From assembly GCA_031416415.1 (NCBI GenBank), contig JANOTP010000270.1, positions 56,309 to 120,308 on the forward strand: a stretch of 64,000 nt of DNA, read 5' to 3'. A program made the translations under genes and the position numbers. Of the stretch, positions 1 through 9,807 are shown piece by piece. Positions within the stretch are counted from its first letter, which is position 1. Every line of letters starts with the position of its first letter. Under the pieces are notes generated by a model. The model was given only the letters and a program-made list of their open reading frames with translations, had not been told where the DNA came from and made no database searches. Source of the stretch: JANYCO01 sp031416415 (GTDB lineage Bacteria; Bacteroidota; Bacteroidia; Cytophagales; Cytophagaceae).

Positions 1-76
1 AGTAATCGTTGCAAAGTTTTTCTGACAATGCTATACTATAGGATTCTAGTTTTGGCAAATCTACCTTGGTTTGCAT
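1..76 (-). CDS. N-terminal fragment of an unidentified protein, cut by the window edge
   Basis: Reading the minus strand from an ATG at 76-74 gives 25 open codons that run off the left edge. They begin MQTKVDLPKLESYSIALSEK. The sequence is mixed and helix-like, with no signal peptide, and looks like ordinary coding sequence. It is divergent from porZ, with 188 bases between them. I do not recognise the family, and the fragment is too short to name one. It could be a chance open stretch, but the AT-rich flank beyond the start contrasts with the balanced composition of these codons. Confidence 0.5.
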   Translation of the reverse strand, partial: MQTKVDLPKLESYSIALSEKLCNDY

Positions 77-198
77 ATCTTATTTACCTTATATATTCTT
101 ATAAAATTAGCTATTTTAGCTCAATATTGACATATTCTTATAAGAAAACTTACGAACATCTCACTATATTGTACTGTTATAAGTTTCTTTTTTTTAAC

Positions 199-206
199 TA
201 GATTTG
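199..206 (+). promoter_or_regulatory. Candidate -7 element for porZ-recO
   Basis: The octamer TAGATTTG matches the Bacteroidota -7 consensus TAnnTTTG and lies about 58 bases before the porZ ATG. The expected -33 TTTG is not clear; TGTTA lies at 176-179. Both the call and the link to porZ are inference. Confidence 0.4.
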
Positions 207-264
207 TATACTAAATAGTGAAACTATCGTTTTATGTGATAAGTTCATTCAAGTCCTTACTATA

Positions 265-2544
265 ATGTTTAATCGATTACTTACAAGATGCATCTTTTTT
301 CTTTTGGCGCTCCCTTCCTTTGCTCAGGAGAATAATATAGCTATTGGTTCTTGGAGAGTGCATCTCCCATATACTTCATTAAGCACTCTAGCAATTGGCT
401 CGAATTCCATATATACCGGAAAGGGCAGTAGCGTTCTTTCTTTTGATAAAAATGATAATTCAATAAATATTGAATCAAAATATACTGGATTAAACGATGT
501 GCTGGTTTCTGAAATAGGTTACAATACTTTGCTGAATACCTTTATTGTTGGATACGAATCTGGCAATCTGGATTTGATAAAGGAAGGCGTGGTTACCAAT
601 GTAAATGATATCGTTCGTAATACTATAGTTGGTTCAAAAAAAATAAATCATATTCTTTCTGTTAATGAAGATGTTTATATTTCCGGCGATTATGGAGTGG
701 TATTGTATAATCTTGGAAAAAGAGAGGTGAAAGAATCCTATTTAACACTCGCTGCTAATGCTTCTGCCAATGCTGTTTATGCAGCTACTTTAACATCCGA
801 TATGGATAGTATTTTTCTGGCTACATCAAAAGGTGTCATGGCTGCAAAAATCAATAACAATAATCTTTTAGATTTTTCCAATTGGTACACTTTTAAAGCA
901 TCAGATAGTATAGATGTTCTAAATATCGTTTCAGTGTGTGCGCACAATGGCGTAGTTTATGCCGCAGTTCTTAATAAAGGTGTTTACTATTTGCATGGTA
1001 CAAAATGGAGAAAGACTTCTGTTCCTATTTCAGGTGGAGGGGTTATAAAAAGTCTTACAAAATCGGGAAATAGTATATTAGCCTGTGTAGATTCCTCTGT
1101 TTTTCAGATCACTTCTCCTTTCAGTTGGACCAAAATTTTTTACAAAGAAAATATTACGCCTATAGAAGCGTATTATGATACTGACAATAGTTTATGGATA
1201 GCTTCTCAGCAAGCAGGGTTAGTGAAGTATAAAAATGCAGAGACCTTTACTATTTATCCTGATGGTCCTTTAACTAATAAGGCCTTTCGATTTGGTTATT
1301 ACAACAATAATTTAATTGTGTTGTCTGGTGGGTATAGCTCGAGTGGATTTAGATCCTTTTACGGAGATTGGTTTAGTACTTTTGAAAATAATACCACATG
1401 GAAAGTAGGGCTTTTTGAATATCCTACGATCCCATCTAATTTTAAAGATTTTGTTTCTGCTACTTATAACTCTGTAAATTCTACACTTTATATTTCAGCT
1501 TATGGTGACGGGCTAGTTGCTATAAAACCTGATAAAACTGTTCAAGTGTATGATGAAAATAATAGTCCTTTAAATAAATCAATAAGTCTCCTTGTTGGAG
1601 AAACAGCAGTGGATAAGGATGGTAATTTATGGGTGCCCAATCGATCAACTACTATTGGGCAAAAGTATATTCATAAACTTTCATCTAAAGGAGTATGGGA
1701 AAGTTATGCTCCGTCTAGCGCTATAAGTAGCACTGCTATTGATGTTACCATAGATGATTTTGATACTAAATGGATTCGTTGTTATTCTTCAGGAACAACT
1801 TCAGGAATTATTTTATTTAATGAAAAGACAAATAAGACTAGAACCCTTTCGACTGCTGCTGGAAAAGGGGGTTTGCCCGATATTAAAGTAAATTGTATTA
1901 CAAAAGATAAAAAAGGTACTATGTATGTTGGCACTAACCAAGGTATTGCGGTTAGTTATGATCCAAATGCGATGCTTAATAGTAGCGACGATTTTATAAA
2001 ACCTATCTTTGATGGGTTCCCAATTCTTTATGAAAGAATTGTTTTATGTATAGCAGTAGATGGGGGCAATAGAAAATGGGTAGGAACTAACGATGGATTG
2101 TGGCTTTTCGATGCAGATCTTACAAAAGTTTTACTGTATTTCAACAAGGAAAACAGCCCTCTTTTATCTGATTTTATTATGGATATTCAAATAAATGAAC
2201 TTAGCGGAGAAGTTTTTTTTGCTACACAAGAAGGAGTAGTTTCTTATCGAGGTACAGCAACTGAAGGTGATGATAAGTATAGCGATGTAAAGGTTTTTCC
2301 TAATCCAGTAAAACCAGGATATTCTGGATTGGTAGGTATTTCAGGATTAGCTACCAATGCAACTGTAAAAATAACAGACGTTGCCGGTAATCTTGTATAC
2401 GAGACTAAAGCTGAAGGAGGCACTGCGGTGTGGAATGTAAAAGATTATAATGGAAGAAAAGCAGCTACAGGGGTATATCTAATTTTTTGTGCTACAGCAG
2501 AAGGTTCCGAAAAATTCGTTTCAAAAATAGCCGTTGTGGAATAA
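265..2544 (+). CDS. porZ: Type IX secretion system protein PorZ (beta-propeller)
   Basis: PorZ is a cell-surface component of the T9SS attachment complex. In Porphyromonas it helps deliver anionic lipopolysaccharide to cargo for anchoring by the PorU sortase. The 759-residue product starts with a signal peptide ending at about residue 21 (SFAQ). The mature protein opens with the family's IGSWRVHLPY and continues through propeller blades of the two-component-regulator type; WVGTNDGLWLFD near residue 612 is a typical blade. The last 85 residues or so (FPNPV, TDVAGNLVYE, TGVYLIF) form a type A T9SS sorting domain, so the protein is exported by the system it serves. Length is close to that of P. 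gingivalis PorZ. The stop codon overlaps the recO start by one base (TAATG), a pairing common in this phylum. Identity is strong. Confidence 0.93.
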   Translation: MFNRLLTRCIFFLLALPSFAQENNIAIGSWRVHLPYTSLSTLAIGSNSIYTGKGSSVLSFDKNDNSINIESKYTGLNDVLVSEIGYNTLLNTFIVGYESGNLDLIKEGVVTNVNDIVRNTIVGSKKINHILSVNEDVYISGDYGVVLYNLGKREVKESYLTLAANASANAVYAATLTSDMDSIFLATSKGVMAAKINNNNLLDFSNWYTFKASDSIDVLNIVSVCAHNGVVYAAVLNKGVYYLHGTKWRKTSVPISGGGVIKSLTKSGNSILACVDSSVFQITSPFSWTKIFYKENITPIEAYYDTDNSLWIASQQAGLVKYKNAETFTIYPDGPLTNKAFRFGYYNNNLIVLSGGYSSSGFRSFYGDWFSTFENNTTWKVGLFEYPTIPSNFKDFVSATYNSVNSTLYISAYGDGLVAIKPDKTVQVYDENNSPLNKSISLLVGETAVDKDGNLWVPNRSTTIGQKYIHKLSSKGVWESYAPSSAISSTAIDVTIDDFDTKWIRCYSSGTTSGIILFNEKTNKTRTLSTAAGKGGLPDIKVNCITKDKKGTMYVGTNQGIAVSYDPNAMLNSSDDFIKPIFDGFPILYERIVLCIAVDGGNRKWVGTNDGLWLFDADLTKVLLYFNKENSPLLSDFIMDIQINELSGEVFFATQEGVVSYRGTATEGDDKYSDVKVFPNPVKPGYSGLVGISGLATNATVKITDVAGNLVYETKAEGGTAVWNVKDYNGRKAATGVYLIFCATAEGSEKFVSKIAVVE

Positions 2545-3218
2545 TGCTATTTAAAACTAGAGGCATAGTTTTGGGGCATATAAAATATGGCGATACCTCT
2601 ATCATCTCAAAAATTTATACTGAAGAGTTCGGTTTACAAACCTACATTGTAAACGGAGTAAGGAGTAAATCTTCCAAAAATAAAATTGCGCTATTTCAGT
2701 CCCTGACCTTACTGGATATGGTGGTTTACTATAAAGAAAATCGTGATATTAACCGTATTTCAGAAATGAAGTGCAATACCGTTTTTCATTCAATTCCTTT
2801 TGAACAGAAAAAAATATGCATCGTTATTTTTCTTGCTGAATTATTGGGGAAAACGCTCAAAGAGCAATCTCCAAACAAAGAACTTTTTGAATTGATTTTG
2901 CATTCAATATCTTATTTGGACGTAATGCCCGAGCATTATGAAAATTTACACTTGCAATTTATGATTCAGTTGGCCGCCTATTTAGGATTTTCACCCGGTA
3001 CCGTTGATGATATAATGGAGGAAATTCGAATAAGTTTATCGGAAGAAGAAAAATTTATAATGGCTCAACTTATGTCTGCAGCACCAGATGAATATATTCG
3101 AATTAATAATCAAACCCGTCGCCATTTATTGGATTGTTTAATCCGTTATTATTCAATTCATGTTGAAAATTTTGGATCGTTAAATTCTTTGGCAGTATTG
3201 CAGGAGATTTTTGTTTAA
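2544..3218 (+). CDS. recO: DNA repair protein RecO
   Basis: RecO works with RecR to load RecA on SSB-coated single-stranded DNA in RecF-pathway recombination. The 224-residue product begins MLFKTRGIVLGHIKYGDTS, the typical OB-fold N-terminus, followed by the helical C-terminal domain. I chose the ATG that overlaps the porZ stop rather than an upstream in-frame ATG inside porZ, because the family starts at this motif. The C-terminal zinc-binding cysteine cluster found in many RecO proteins is absent, as in other short Bacteroidota RecO. It is translationally coupled to porZ. The next gene is convergent, only 10 bases beyond the stop. Confidence 0.93.
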   Translation: MLFKTRGIVLGHIKYGDTSIISKIYTEEFGLQTYIVNGVRSKSSKNKIALFQSLTLLDMVVYYKENRDINRISEMKCNTVFHSIPFEQKKICIVIFLAELLGKTLKEQSPNKELFELILHSISYLDVMPEHYENLHLQFMIQLAAYLGFSPGTVDDIMEEIRISLSEEEKFIMAQLMSAAPDEYIRINNQTRRHLLDCLIRYYSIHVENFGSLNSLAVLQEIFV

Positions 3219-3228
3219 CTAAAATTGA

Positions 3229-4011
3229 TTATTTTAAAATTATTTTTCTAGTAGTCGAATTAATAGTTGACTGAACAGGTACATTATTTTTGTCTAAAAG
3301 TTCTAATTTAATAGTATTTTCTCCTAAGGGCAAACCTTCCATGGCATAAGCTTGCCAATCAGTTAGTATAAATTCTGTACCATTAATAGTGGCCTTTACT
3401 TTAAATCCTTTTTTGGAAAGTTTACAGTTTACAATATAAAAATCTAATAAAACTTTTTTTGCGTCTTCTCCTATGTAATCAGCTTTAGGACGACTATAAA
3501 ATAATAATGGATCTTTTAAATTTACGGTAGAGAGCTTGCTTTTTTCCGTTGAAGGACCTACATAAAATTGACGAAGATCATACGCGTTTTTATGTTTTAA
3601 ACTTTCATGGTAAGAGCGGGAAAGAAATGATAAAGCAACATAATTACCTTCTTTTAATGTTAGGGGAAAGTCTGTTTCGTATTTTGCTAAGTAAGGCGAA
3701 TTGTTAAGAATAAGGTGAATGTGTTGTCCTTTTGCAGAATTGCTGCAATGTTTATCCTTCGCATCAGTTGTTTGATCAGTCAACTTAAAATTAGTTAATT
3801 CGTACTTAAAATTGATGGAAGCCGAATCTTTTTTGGTTAACGGTATATCTCCAATAAATGGTGTTGTTAACTTAAGTGTTGCGTTAGGGAAAAGAGGCGA
3901 ATCTAGTACAGGTGTTAACTTAATTCCATTTTTCTCCATTACATTATTTTGAGCGATAATCGGAGTAATAGAAACAAAAATAAAGGTTAATAATGATAAT
4001 AAGTAGTTCAT
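3229..4011 (-). CDS. Secreted protein of unknown function
   Basis: The 260-residue product has a signal peptide (cleavage near SITPIIAQ, residue 21). The mature part looks beta-rich. A segment around residues 94-103 (KGQHIHLILN) resembles the histidine motif of DUF4399-like secreted proteins, and the C-terminus contains an extracellular-domain-like stretch. I do not recognise a defined function. It is the last gene of a minus-strand run after the sugar isomerase and the mannose-1-phosphate guanylyltransferase, 18 bases from the latter. The order fits one transcript, but the role need not be related. Confidence 0.8.
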   Translation of the reverse strand: MNYLLSLLTFIFVSITPIIAQNNVMEKNGIKLTPVLDSPLFPNATLKLTTPFIGDIPLTKKDSASINFKYELTNFKLTDQTTDAKDKHCSNSAKGQHIHLILNNSPYLAKYETDFPLTLKEGNYVALSFLSRSYHESLKHKNAYDLRQFYVGPSTEKSKLSTVNLKDPLLFYSRPKADYIGEDAKKVLLDFYIVNCKLSKKGFKVKATINGTEFILTDWQAYAMEGLPLGENTIKLELLDKNNVPVQSTINSTTRKIILK

Positions 4012-4029
4012 GTTTTTATGATTTTAGGA

Positions 4030-5103
4030 TTAAACAAAACGGTCACCTTTTTGTGCTTTTACATCTGCTACAAATTCTTTTACTTTTTGCTCGTTATTCT
4101 TATTGCAAATCATAAGAACACCGTCAAACTCTGCTACAATATAGTCTTCTAACCCTTCTATTACAACAAGTTTGTCGAAAGGCGTTTTGACGATACAGTT
4201 AGAAGTATTATAAAGCATAATATTTCCTGCTACTACATTTCCTTGTTCACTTTTTTGAGATACATCATAAAGCGATTTCCATGTTCCTACATCTGACCAT
4301 CCAAAATCACTAGGCAATACATATACATTGTCCGCTTTCTCCATTATTCCGTAATCAATCGAAATATTTTTGCATTGAGAATAAGCTTTTTCTATAAAAA
4401 TAGTTTCTTCTGGTGACCAATATTTATGATTTCCTTCTGCAAATATTTCTGCCATATCAGGCAAGTATTTTTCAAAGGCTTTAATAATGGTATTGGCACT
4501 CCATACAAAAATCCCTGCATTCCAAAGAAAGTCGCCGCTTTCTACAAATTTTTCGGCAAGTTCAAGAATTGGTTTCTCGGTAAATGTTTTTACTTTTTTA
4601 GTTTCTTTTTCATCTTCTATAAATTGAATATAACCGTATCCTGTATCTGGCCTACTTGGTTTTATCCCCAGTGTTAAAAGCAATTCATTTTTAGAAGTTA
4701 TTTCAAGAGCTTGATTTATTTTTTTTTCGAATTCTTGTTCTTTAAGAATTACATGGTCCGCTGGAGCAATGACTATATTGGCATCCGAATTTTTTCTGTA
4801 TATTTTGTAACAAGCATAGGCAGCACAAGGTGCGGTATTCCTGCCTACAGGTTCACAAAGTATTTGATTGTCGTCAAGAAAAGGTAATTGATTTTTAACT
4901 AATTCTTTATAAAATACATTTGTTACAATAAAAATATTTTCTTTTGGACAAATATTTTCAAATCGTTCACATGTTTGTTGAATCATAGTTTTGCCAGTAC
5001 CCAAAACATCGTGAAATTGCTTAGGGAAACTTGTTCTGCTAAATGGCCAGAATCTACTTCCGATACCACCTGCCATGATTACTACATAATTATTTTTATT
5101 CAT
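4030..5103 (-). CDS. manC: Mannose-1-phosphate guanylyltransferase
   Basis: This enzyme makes GDP-mannose from mannose-1-phosphate and GTP in the cytoplasm, feeding glycan and LPS synthesis. The 357-residue product shows the nucleotidyltransferase signature near the N-terminus (VIMAGGIGSRFWPFSRTSFPK), the conserved EPVGRNTAP at about residues 84-92 and FTEKP near residue 173. It ends after the left-handed helix region, so it is the single-function form without the C-terminal phosphomannose isomerase domain of enterobacterial ManC/AlgA. It lies 26 bases downstream of the KdsD-like gene on the same strand. The pairing suggests a surface-polysaccharide precursor operon. Confidence 0.92.
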   Translation of the reverse strand: MNKNNYVVIMAGGIGSRFWPFSRTSFPKQFHDVLGTGKTMIQQTCERFENICPKENIFIVTNVFYKELVKNQLPFLDDNQILCEPVGRNTAPCAAYACYKIYRKNSDANIVIAPADHVILKEQEFEKKINQALEITSKNELLLTLGIKPSRPDTGYGYIQFIEDEKETKKVKTFTEKPILELAEKFVESGDFLWNAGIFVWSANTIIKAFEKYLPDMAEIFAEGNHKYWSPEETIFIEKAYSQCKNISIDYGIMEKADNVYVLPSDFGWSDVGTWKSLYDVSQKSEQGNVVAGNIMLYNTSNCIVKTPFDKLVVIEGLEDYIVAEFDGVLMICNKNNEQKVKEFVADVKAQKGDRFV

Positions 5104-5129
5104 AAAATTTTTAATTGAAAATCTATTTA

Positions 5130-6098
5130 TTAAACAATACCTTCTTTGATGAGATCATGGAGATGTATAAATCCCATCATTTTTTTTCCTTCTACTACCA
5201 CCAATTGAGTAATGTTTTTTTCTTGCATTATTTTTAGTGCTTGCATCGCATATTCATCTTTTTCAATCATTTTTGGAGAGGATGTCATGATGTCTTTTGC
5301 CTTCAGTCCTGTAATATTTTCATGCTTATTCAACATTCTACGAAGATCTCCATCCGTCACAATGCCAATAAGTTCGTCGTTATTATCCATCACAGCCGTT
5401 GCTCCAAGCCTTTTTGATGAGATTTCTACAATTACTTCTTTAATTGAAGCATCCTCCAGAACTTTTGGAATACTATTTTGTGGATAAATATCGCTTACTT
5501 TTAAATAAAGTTGCTTGCCTAATGCTCCACCTGGATGAAATTTAGCAAAATCTTCACGTGTAAAGTTACGCATTTCAAGTAGGCATATTGCTAAGGCATC
5601 CCCCAATACTAGTGCTGCTGTAGTACTAGTAGTAGGAGCTAGATTTAGTGGACAAGCTTCTTTATCCACAGTGGCATTAATAACAAAGTCTGAATGTTGG
5701 GATAGATAGGAGTTCATGTTGCCTAGTAAACCTACTAGCTTGCATCCCGCACGTTTTATTAAAGGGACTAAAACTTTAATTTCAGGCGTGTTGCCACTTT
5801 TTGATAGACAAATTACAATATCGTCTTTTTGAATCATGCCTAAATCGCCATGTATAGCGTCGGCAGCATGCATGAAAATAGCAGGAGTACCCGTAGAGTT
5901 AAGAGTAGCTACTATTTTATTTGCTATTAGTGCGCTTTTGCCAACTCCTGTAACAATAATACGTCCTTTTACTTCCAGTAAAGCTAACACACATGCTTCA
6001 AACTCCTCATTAATATGATTAAGTAAGTTTTTTATTGCATCTGTTTCATTTTGAAGAACATTTTTTGCAATTGATATGATATTTTTTGTTAACTTCAA
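5130..6098 (-). CDS. kdsD: KpsF/GutQ-family sugar-phosphate isomerase (arabinose-5-phosphate isomerase)
   Basis: Members of this family interconvert ribulose-5-phosphate and arabinose-5-phosphate, the first step to the LPS sugar Kdo. The 322-residue product has an N-terminal SIS domain (residues about 38-185, with TGVGKSALIANKIVATLNSTG and LSKSGNTPE). Two CBS domains follow (about 205-322), including ATAVMDNNDELIGIVTDGDL. Length and domain order match KdsD/KpsF. It is first of three minus-strand genes and is divergent from recQ. KdsD is favoured over GutQ because there is no glucitol operon nearby; family assignment is firmer than the exact substrate. Confidence 0.9.
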   Translation of the reverse strand: MKLTKNIISIAKNVLQNETDAIKNLLNHINEEFEACVLALLEVKGRIIVTGVGKSALIANKIVATLNSTGTPAIFMHAADAIHGDLGMIQKDDIVICLSKSGNTPEIKVLVPLIKRAGCKLVGLLGNMNSYLSQHSDFVINATVDKEACPLNLAPTTSTTAALVLGDALAICLLEMRNFTREDFAKFHPGGALGKQLYLKVSDIYPQNSIPKVLEDASIKEVIVEISSKRLGATAVMDNNDELIGIVTDGDLRRMLNKHENITGLKAKDIMTSSPKMIEKDEYAMQALKIMQEKNITQLVVVEGKKMMGFIHLHDLIKEGIV

Positions 6099-6129
6099 GT
6101 TAATATTATTTTTATATGCTTTGATAGAG

Positions 6130-6137
6130 CAAATATA
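6130..6137 (-). promoter_or_regulatory. Candidate -7 element for the kdsD-manC operon
   Basis: On the minus strand the octamer reads TATATTTG, a full match to TAnnTTTG, about 32 bases before the kdsD start. The -33 box is not clear. Confidence 0.45.
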
Positions 6138-6173
6138 ATAAGGATTCAGGATTATAAAGAGAAAAGCTGTAAA

Positions 6174-8354
6174 ATGTTAGTCGAGAACGAAACAGAGCTG
6201 TTAACAAAGCTCAAAGAAGTATTTGGTTATTCTGCCTTTAGAGGCACTCAAGAGGTGATTATTAATAACCTCTTGGCGGGAAAAAATACTTTTGTAATTA
6301 TGCCCACCGGAGCAGGAAAATCAATGTGTTATCAATTGCCCGCATTAGTGCTAGATGGCATTGCAGTAGTGATCTCCCCACTGATAGCATTGATGAAAAA
6401 TCAAGTAGATCAATTAAGCGCAATTGGTGTAAACGCTCAAGTACTCAATTCAACTCTTACCAAAGGTGAGATGACAAGAGTAAAAAAAGAAGTGCTTAAC
6501 GGAGAAGTAAAACTACTTTATGTAGCTCCAGAATCACTTACAAAAGAGGAAAATATAGCCTTTCTTAAAAAAGCTAAAATTTCTTTTGTAGCTATTGATG
6601 AAGCACATTGTATTTCTGAATGGGGACATGATTTTCGTCCTGAATATAGACGTATAAAAAATATTATAGAACAATTAGGTAATCTTCCAATCATAGCGTT
6701 AACAGCTACTGCTACTCCTAAAGTGCAGGTAGATATTCAGAAAAATCTACAAATGGAAGAAGCCAATGTTTTTAAATCTTCTTTTAATAGAAAAAATCTT
6801 TACTACGAGGTACGACCAAAAACAGATACCAAAAAGCAACTTATAAAATATATAAAACAACACAAAGGGAAGTCTGGAATTATCTATTGTTTAAGTAGAA
6901 AAAAAGTAGAAGAAATTGCCGAACTACTCCGTGTAAACGATATCAATGCATTACCTTATCACGCAGGTCTTGATGCTGATGTACGTATGAGAAATCAAGA
7001 TGCATTTCTTAACGAAGATGCAGACGTAATTGTAGCTACTATTGCTTTTGGGATGGGAATCGATAAGCCAGATGTACGTTTCGTTATTCACTACGATGCT
7101 CCTAAATCTTTAGAAGGTTATTATCAAGAAACAGGACGTGGTGGACGTGACGGTTTGGAAGGAAATTGTATCATGTTTTATGCTTACAAAGATATTCTTA
7201 AGCTTGAGAAATTCAATAAAGATAAAAATGTAACAGAACGTGAAAATGCTCGTCAACTGTTACAAGAAATGGTTTCTTTTGCAGAGTCTGCGGTATGTAG
7301 AAGAAAACAATTGTTATTTTACTTTGGTGAACATCTAGAAAACGATTGTGGGTTCTGTGACAATTGTATGAAACCAAAAGAACAATTTGAGGGGAAAGAG
7401 GATGTAGCATTGGCTATAGAAGCTGTAGCACAAACAGAGGAACGATTTGGTATTAGTCACCTCGCTGCTGTTTTAGCAGGTGTAGAAAATGACTACACAA
7501 GAAGTTACAAACATGAGCAACTCAATATATTTGGAAAAGGAAAAGATAAAAAACCAGACCATTGGAATTCAGTATTGCGTCAGATTATGATTTCTGAATA
7601 TCTAGAGAAAGATATAGATGATATTGGAGTAATGAAAATTACTGAAAAAGGAAAATCTTTTCTTAATAATCCTCAGTCAATTATTTTAAGTAAAAATCAT
7701 GACTATTCTCAGGAGGCATTAGATCAAGCAGAAGAAGATGAAGCTGTTCCTGCAAAAGCACATGATCCTATTTTATTTGAACAACTTAAAGCACTTCGTA
7801 AGAAAGTAGCGAAAGAGAAAAATTTACCACCGTATGTGATTTTTCACGATCCTTCTCTGGAAGAAATGTCAACGGTTTATCCTACTACAAAAGAGCAACT
7901 GAGCCATGTAAATGGTGTTGGCATGGGTAAAGTGTCCAAATTTGGAAAACCATTTCTGGAACTTATTGCAAAATATGTAGAAGAAAATGACATTGAAACT
8001 TCGTCAGATGTAATTGTAAAATCATCTGTTGATAAGTCTAAAATAAAAATTTATCTTATTCAACAAATAGATAAAAAAGTAGACTTAGAAGATATAGCAC
8101 AGTCTAAGAAAATATCCATGCAGGAAGTACTCGAGGAAATCGAGCATATCTGTTACGCAGGTACAAAATTAAATCTTGATTATTATATCAGTCAAGTAAT
8201 TGACGAAGATCGCCAAGATGAAATTTTTGATTACTTTATGGGCGCTGAGTCGGATAATATCCAATTAGCCCGTGAAGAGCTGGGTGATGCAGACTATTCA
8301 GAAGAAGATATACGATTAATGCGTATTAAATTTATTTCTGAATTGGGAAATTAG
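6174..8354 (+). CDS. recQ: ATP-dependent DNA helicase RecQ
   Basis: RecQ is a 3'-5' superfamily 2 helicase in recombination and replication-fork repair. The 726-residue product has Walker A MPTGAGKSMCYQLPA (about residues 42-56), the DEAH box AIDEAHCISEWGHDFRPEYR (about 140-159), TATATPK (motif III) and the GRGGRDG arginine-finger motif VI (about 322-328). The RecQ-type zinc cluster follows (CRRKQLLFYFG, CGFCDNC, about 376-400), then a winged helix and an HRDC domain (about 540-620). A C-terminal tail of roughly 100 residues with a second helix-turn-helix-like part makes it longer than E. coli RecQ (about 610), which is usual in this phylum. A strong terminator follows. Confidence 0.96.
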   Translation: MLVENETELLTKLKEVFGYSAFRGTQEVIINNLLAGKNTFVIMPTGAGKSMCYQLPALVLDGIAVVISPLIALMKNQVDQLSAIGVNAQVLNSTLTKGEMTRVKKEVLNGEVKLLYVAPESLTKEENIAFLKKAKISFVAIDEAHCISEWGHDFRPEYRRIKNIIEQLGNLPIIALTATATPKVQVDIQKNLQMEEANVFKSSFNRKNLYYEVRPKTDTKKQLIKYIKQHKGKSGIIYCLSRKKVEEIAELLRVNDINALPYHAGLDADVRMRNQDAFLNEDADVIVATIAFGMGIDKPDVRFVIHYDAPKSLEGYYQETGRGGRDGLEGNCIMFYAYKDILKLEKFNKDKNVTERENARQLLQEMVSFAESAVCRRKQLLFYFGEHLENDCGFCDNCMKPKEQFEGKEDVALAIEAVAQTEERFGISHLAAVLAGVENDYTRSYKHEQLNIFGKGKDKKPDHWNSVLRQIMISEYLEKDIDDIGVMKITEKGKSFLNNPQSIILSKNHDYSQEALDQAEEDEAVPAKAHDPILFEQLKALRKKVAKEKNLPPYVIFHDPSLEEMSTVYPTTKEQLSHVNGVGMGKVSKFGKPFLELIAKYVEENDIETSSDVIVKSSVDKSKIKIYLIQQIDKKVDLEDIAQSKKISMQEVLEEIEHICYAGTKLNLDYYISQVIDEDRQDEIFDYFMGAESDNIQLAREELGDADYSEEDIRLMRIKFISELGN

Positions 8355-8388
8355 TGTTTTAATTTCTTAAATATAAATTATAAGTTTG

Positions 8389-8435
8389 TGACTAAATAAA
8401 TTAACCTCGTTAACTTATTTAGTCATTTTTCTTTT
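8389..8435 (+). terminator. Rho-independent terminator after recQ
   Basis: A 17-base arm at 8389-8405 pairs with 8409-8425 with one mismatch and a 3-base loop. TTTTTCTTTT follows directly. Confidence 0.85.
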
Positions 8436-8471
8436 AGTAATAGACAAGACAAAAAATAAAAAACATATAAA

Positions 8472-9776
8472 ATGAATATTCTTATTATTGGTGCAGGAGG
8501 AAGGGAACATGCAATGGCGTGGAAAATTAGACAAAGTACCAAATGCCGTCATCTTTTTGTAGCACCGGGAAATGCTGGCACTTCTGCTGTTGCAACAAAT
8601 GTAGCTATTAGTGTAAGTGAATTTAAAGCATTAGGAGATTTTTCTCTTGAAAATGATATACAATTAATTGTAGTGGGTCCCGAAGTTCCATTGGTAGAAG
8701 GGGTAGTGGATTATTTTCGGTCAGTAGTGGAATTAAGACATATTTTAATTGTTGGCCCTGATAAAGAAGGCGCACAATTAGAAGGAAGTAAAGATTTTTC
8801 CAAAAATTTCATGCAACGTCATGCTATACCTACTGCGGCTTCTAGGACTTTTACAATAGAGAATCTCAACGAAGGATTAGTATATTTAGATAATCATGCA
8901 TTGCCAATTGTGTTGAAAGCAGATGGTTTGGCAGCAGGCAAAGGAGTTATTATTTCTAATTCCAGAGAAGAATCGAAAGAAGTGTTGAAAGAAATGATTA
9001 CCGATAAAAAATTCGGAGAGGCCAGTACAAAGGTTGTTATTGAGCAATTTTTGGATGGAATAGAAGTGTCTGTTTTTGCGCTTACAGATGGAAAAAATTA
9101 CAAAATTCTTCCTGAAGCAAAAGATTATAAGCGAATAGGTGAAGGGGATACAGGGCCTAACACAGGCGGTATGGGTGCTGTTTCACCTGTTTCTTTTGCA
9201 GACAATGTTTTTATGAAAAAAGTAGAAGAACGCATTATAAAACCTACCATAGACGGGCTTATTAAAGAAGGTATCGACTATGTAGGGTTTATTTTCTTTG
9301 GCCTTATTAGTGTTAAAAATGAACCGTACGTGATAGAATACAATGCCAGAATGGGCGATCCTGAAACAGAAGTTGTGATTCCACGTATTGAGAGTGATTT
9401 AGTAGAGTTGCTTCTCGCAGCAGCTAAAAAGGAGTTGGATAAAGTAGAAATAAAAATTTCTTCAAAAGTGGCTACTACCGTTATGTTGGTTGCGGGTGGA
9501 TATCCAGAGGAGTATGAAAAAGGAGATTTAATAAGTGGTATTGATACTGTAAATGAGGTGCTAGTTTTTCATGCAGGCACTAAGGCAGGGTTAAATGGTG
9601 AAGTGCTTTCCAACGGGGGTAGAGTCATTGCACTCACTGGTCTGGGAGATACCATGGAAGAAGCATTAAATAAATCTAACGCGGCGGCGGAAAAGGTCGT
9701 TTGGAAAGATCGGTATTATAGAAAAGATATTGGATTTGATCTTTTAAATCTACAATCAATGTCTAAAGCATTATAG
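8472..9776 (+). CDS. purD: Phosphoribosylamine-glycine ligase
   Basis: PurD joins glycine to 5-phosphoribosylamine with ATP, the second step of de novo purine synthesis. The 434-residue product begins MNILIIGAGGREHAMAWKI, the diagnostic N-terminus. It carries the ATP-grasp domain with LKADGLAAGKGV (about residues 155-166), the loop GDTGPNTGGMGA (about 227-238) and metal-ligand region EYNARMGDPETE (about 288-299). Length matches the family (about 425-430). It stands alone between two terminators, so it is probably monocistronic. Confidence 0.97.
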   Translation: MNILIIGAGGREHAMAWKIRQSTKCRHLFVAPGNAGTSAVATNVAISVSEFKALGDFSLENDIQLIVVGPEVPLVEGVVDYFRSVVELRHILIVGPDKEGAQLEGSKDFSKNFMQRHAIPTAASRTFTIENLNEGLVYLDNHALPIVLKADGLAAGKGVIISNSREESKEVLKEMITDKKFGEASTKVVIEQFLDGIEVSVFALTDGKNYKILPEAKDYKRIGEGDTGPNTGGMGAVSPVSFADNVFMKKVEERIIKPTIDGLIKEGIDYVGFIFFGLISVKNEPYVIEYNARMGDPETEVVIPRIESDLVELLLAAAKKELDKVEIKISSKVATTVMLVAGGYPEEYEKGDLISGIDTVNEVLVFHAGTKAGLNGEVLSNGGRVIALTGLGDTMEEALNKSNAAAEKVVWKDRYYRKDIGFDLLNLQSMSKAL

Positions 9777-9800
9777 TAATCTACTATAATGCTTTTTATT
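9765..9800 (+). terminator. Rho-independent terminator overlapping the purD stop
   Basis: A perfect 14-base arm (9765-9778) pairs with 9782-9795 around a 3-base loop, followed by TTATT. The left arm includes the purD TAG, so the last codons are part of the hairpin. Confidence 0.85.
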
Positions 9801-9807
9801 AGTAAGT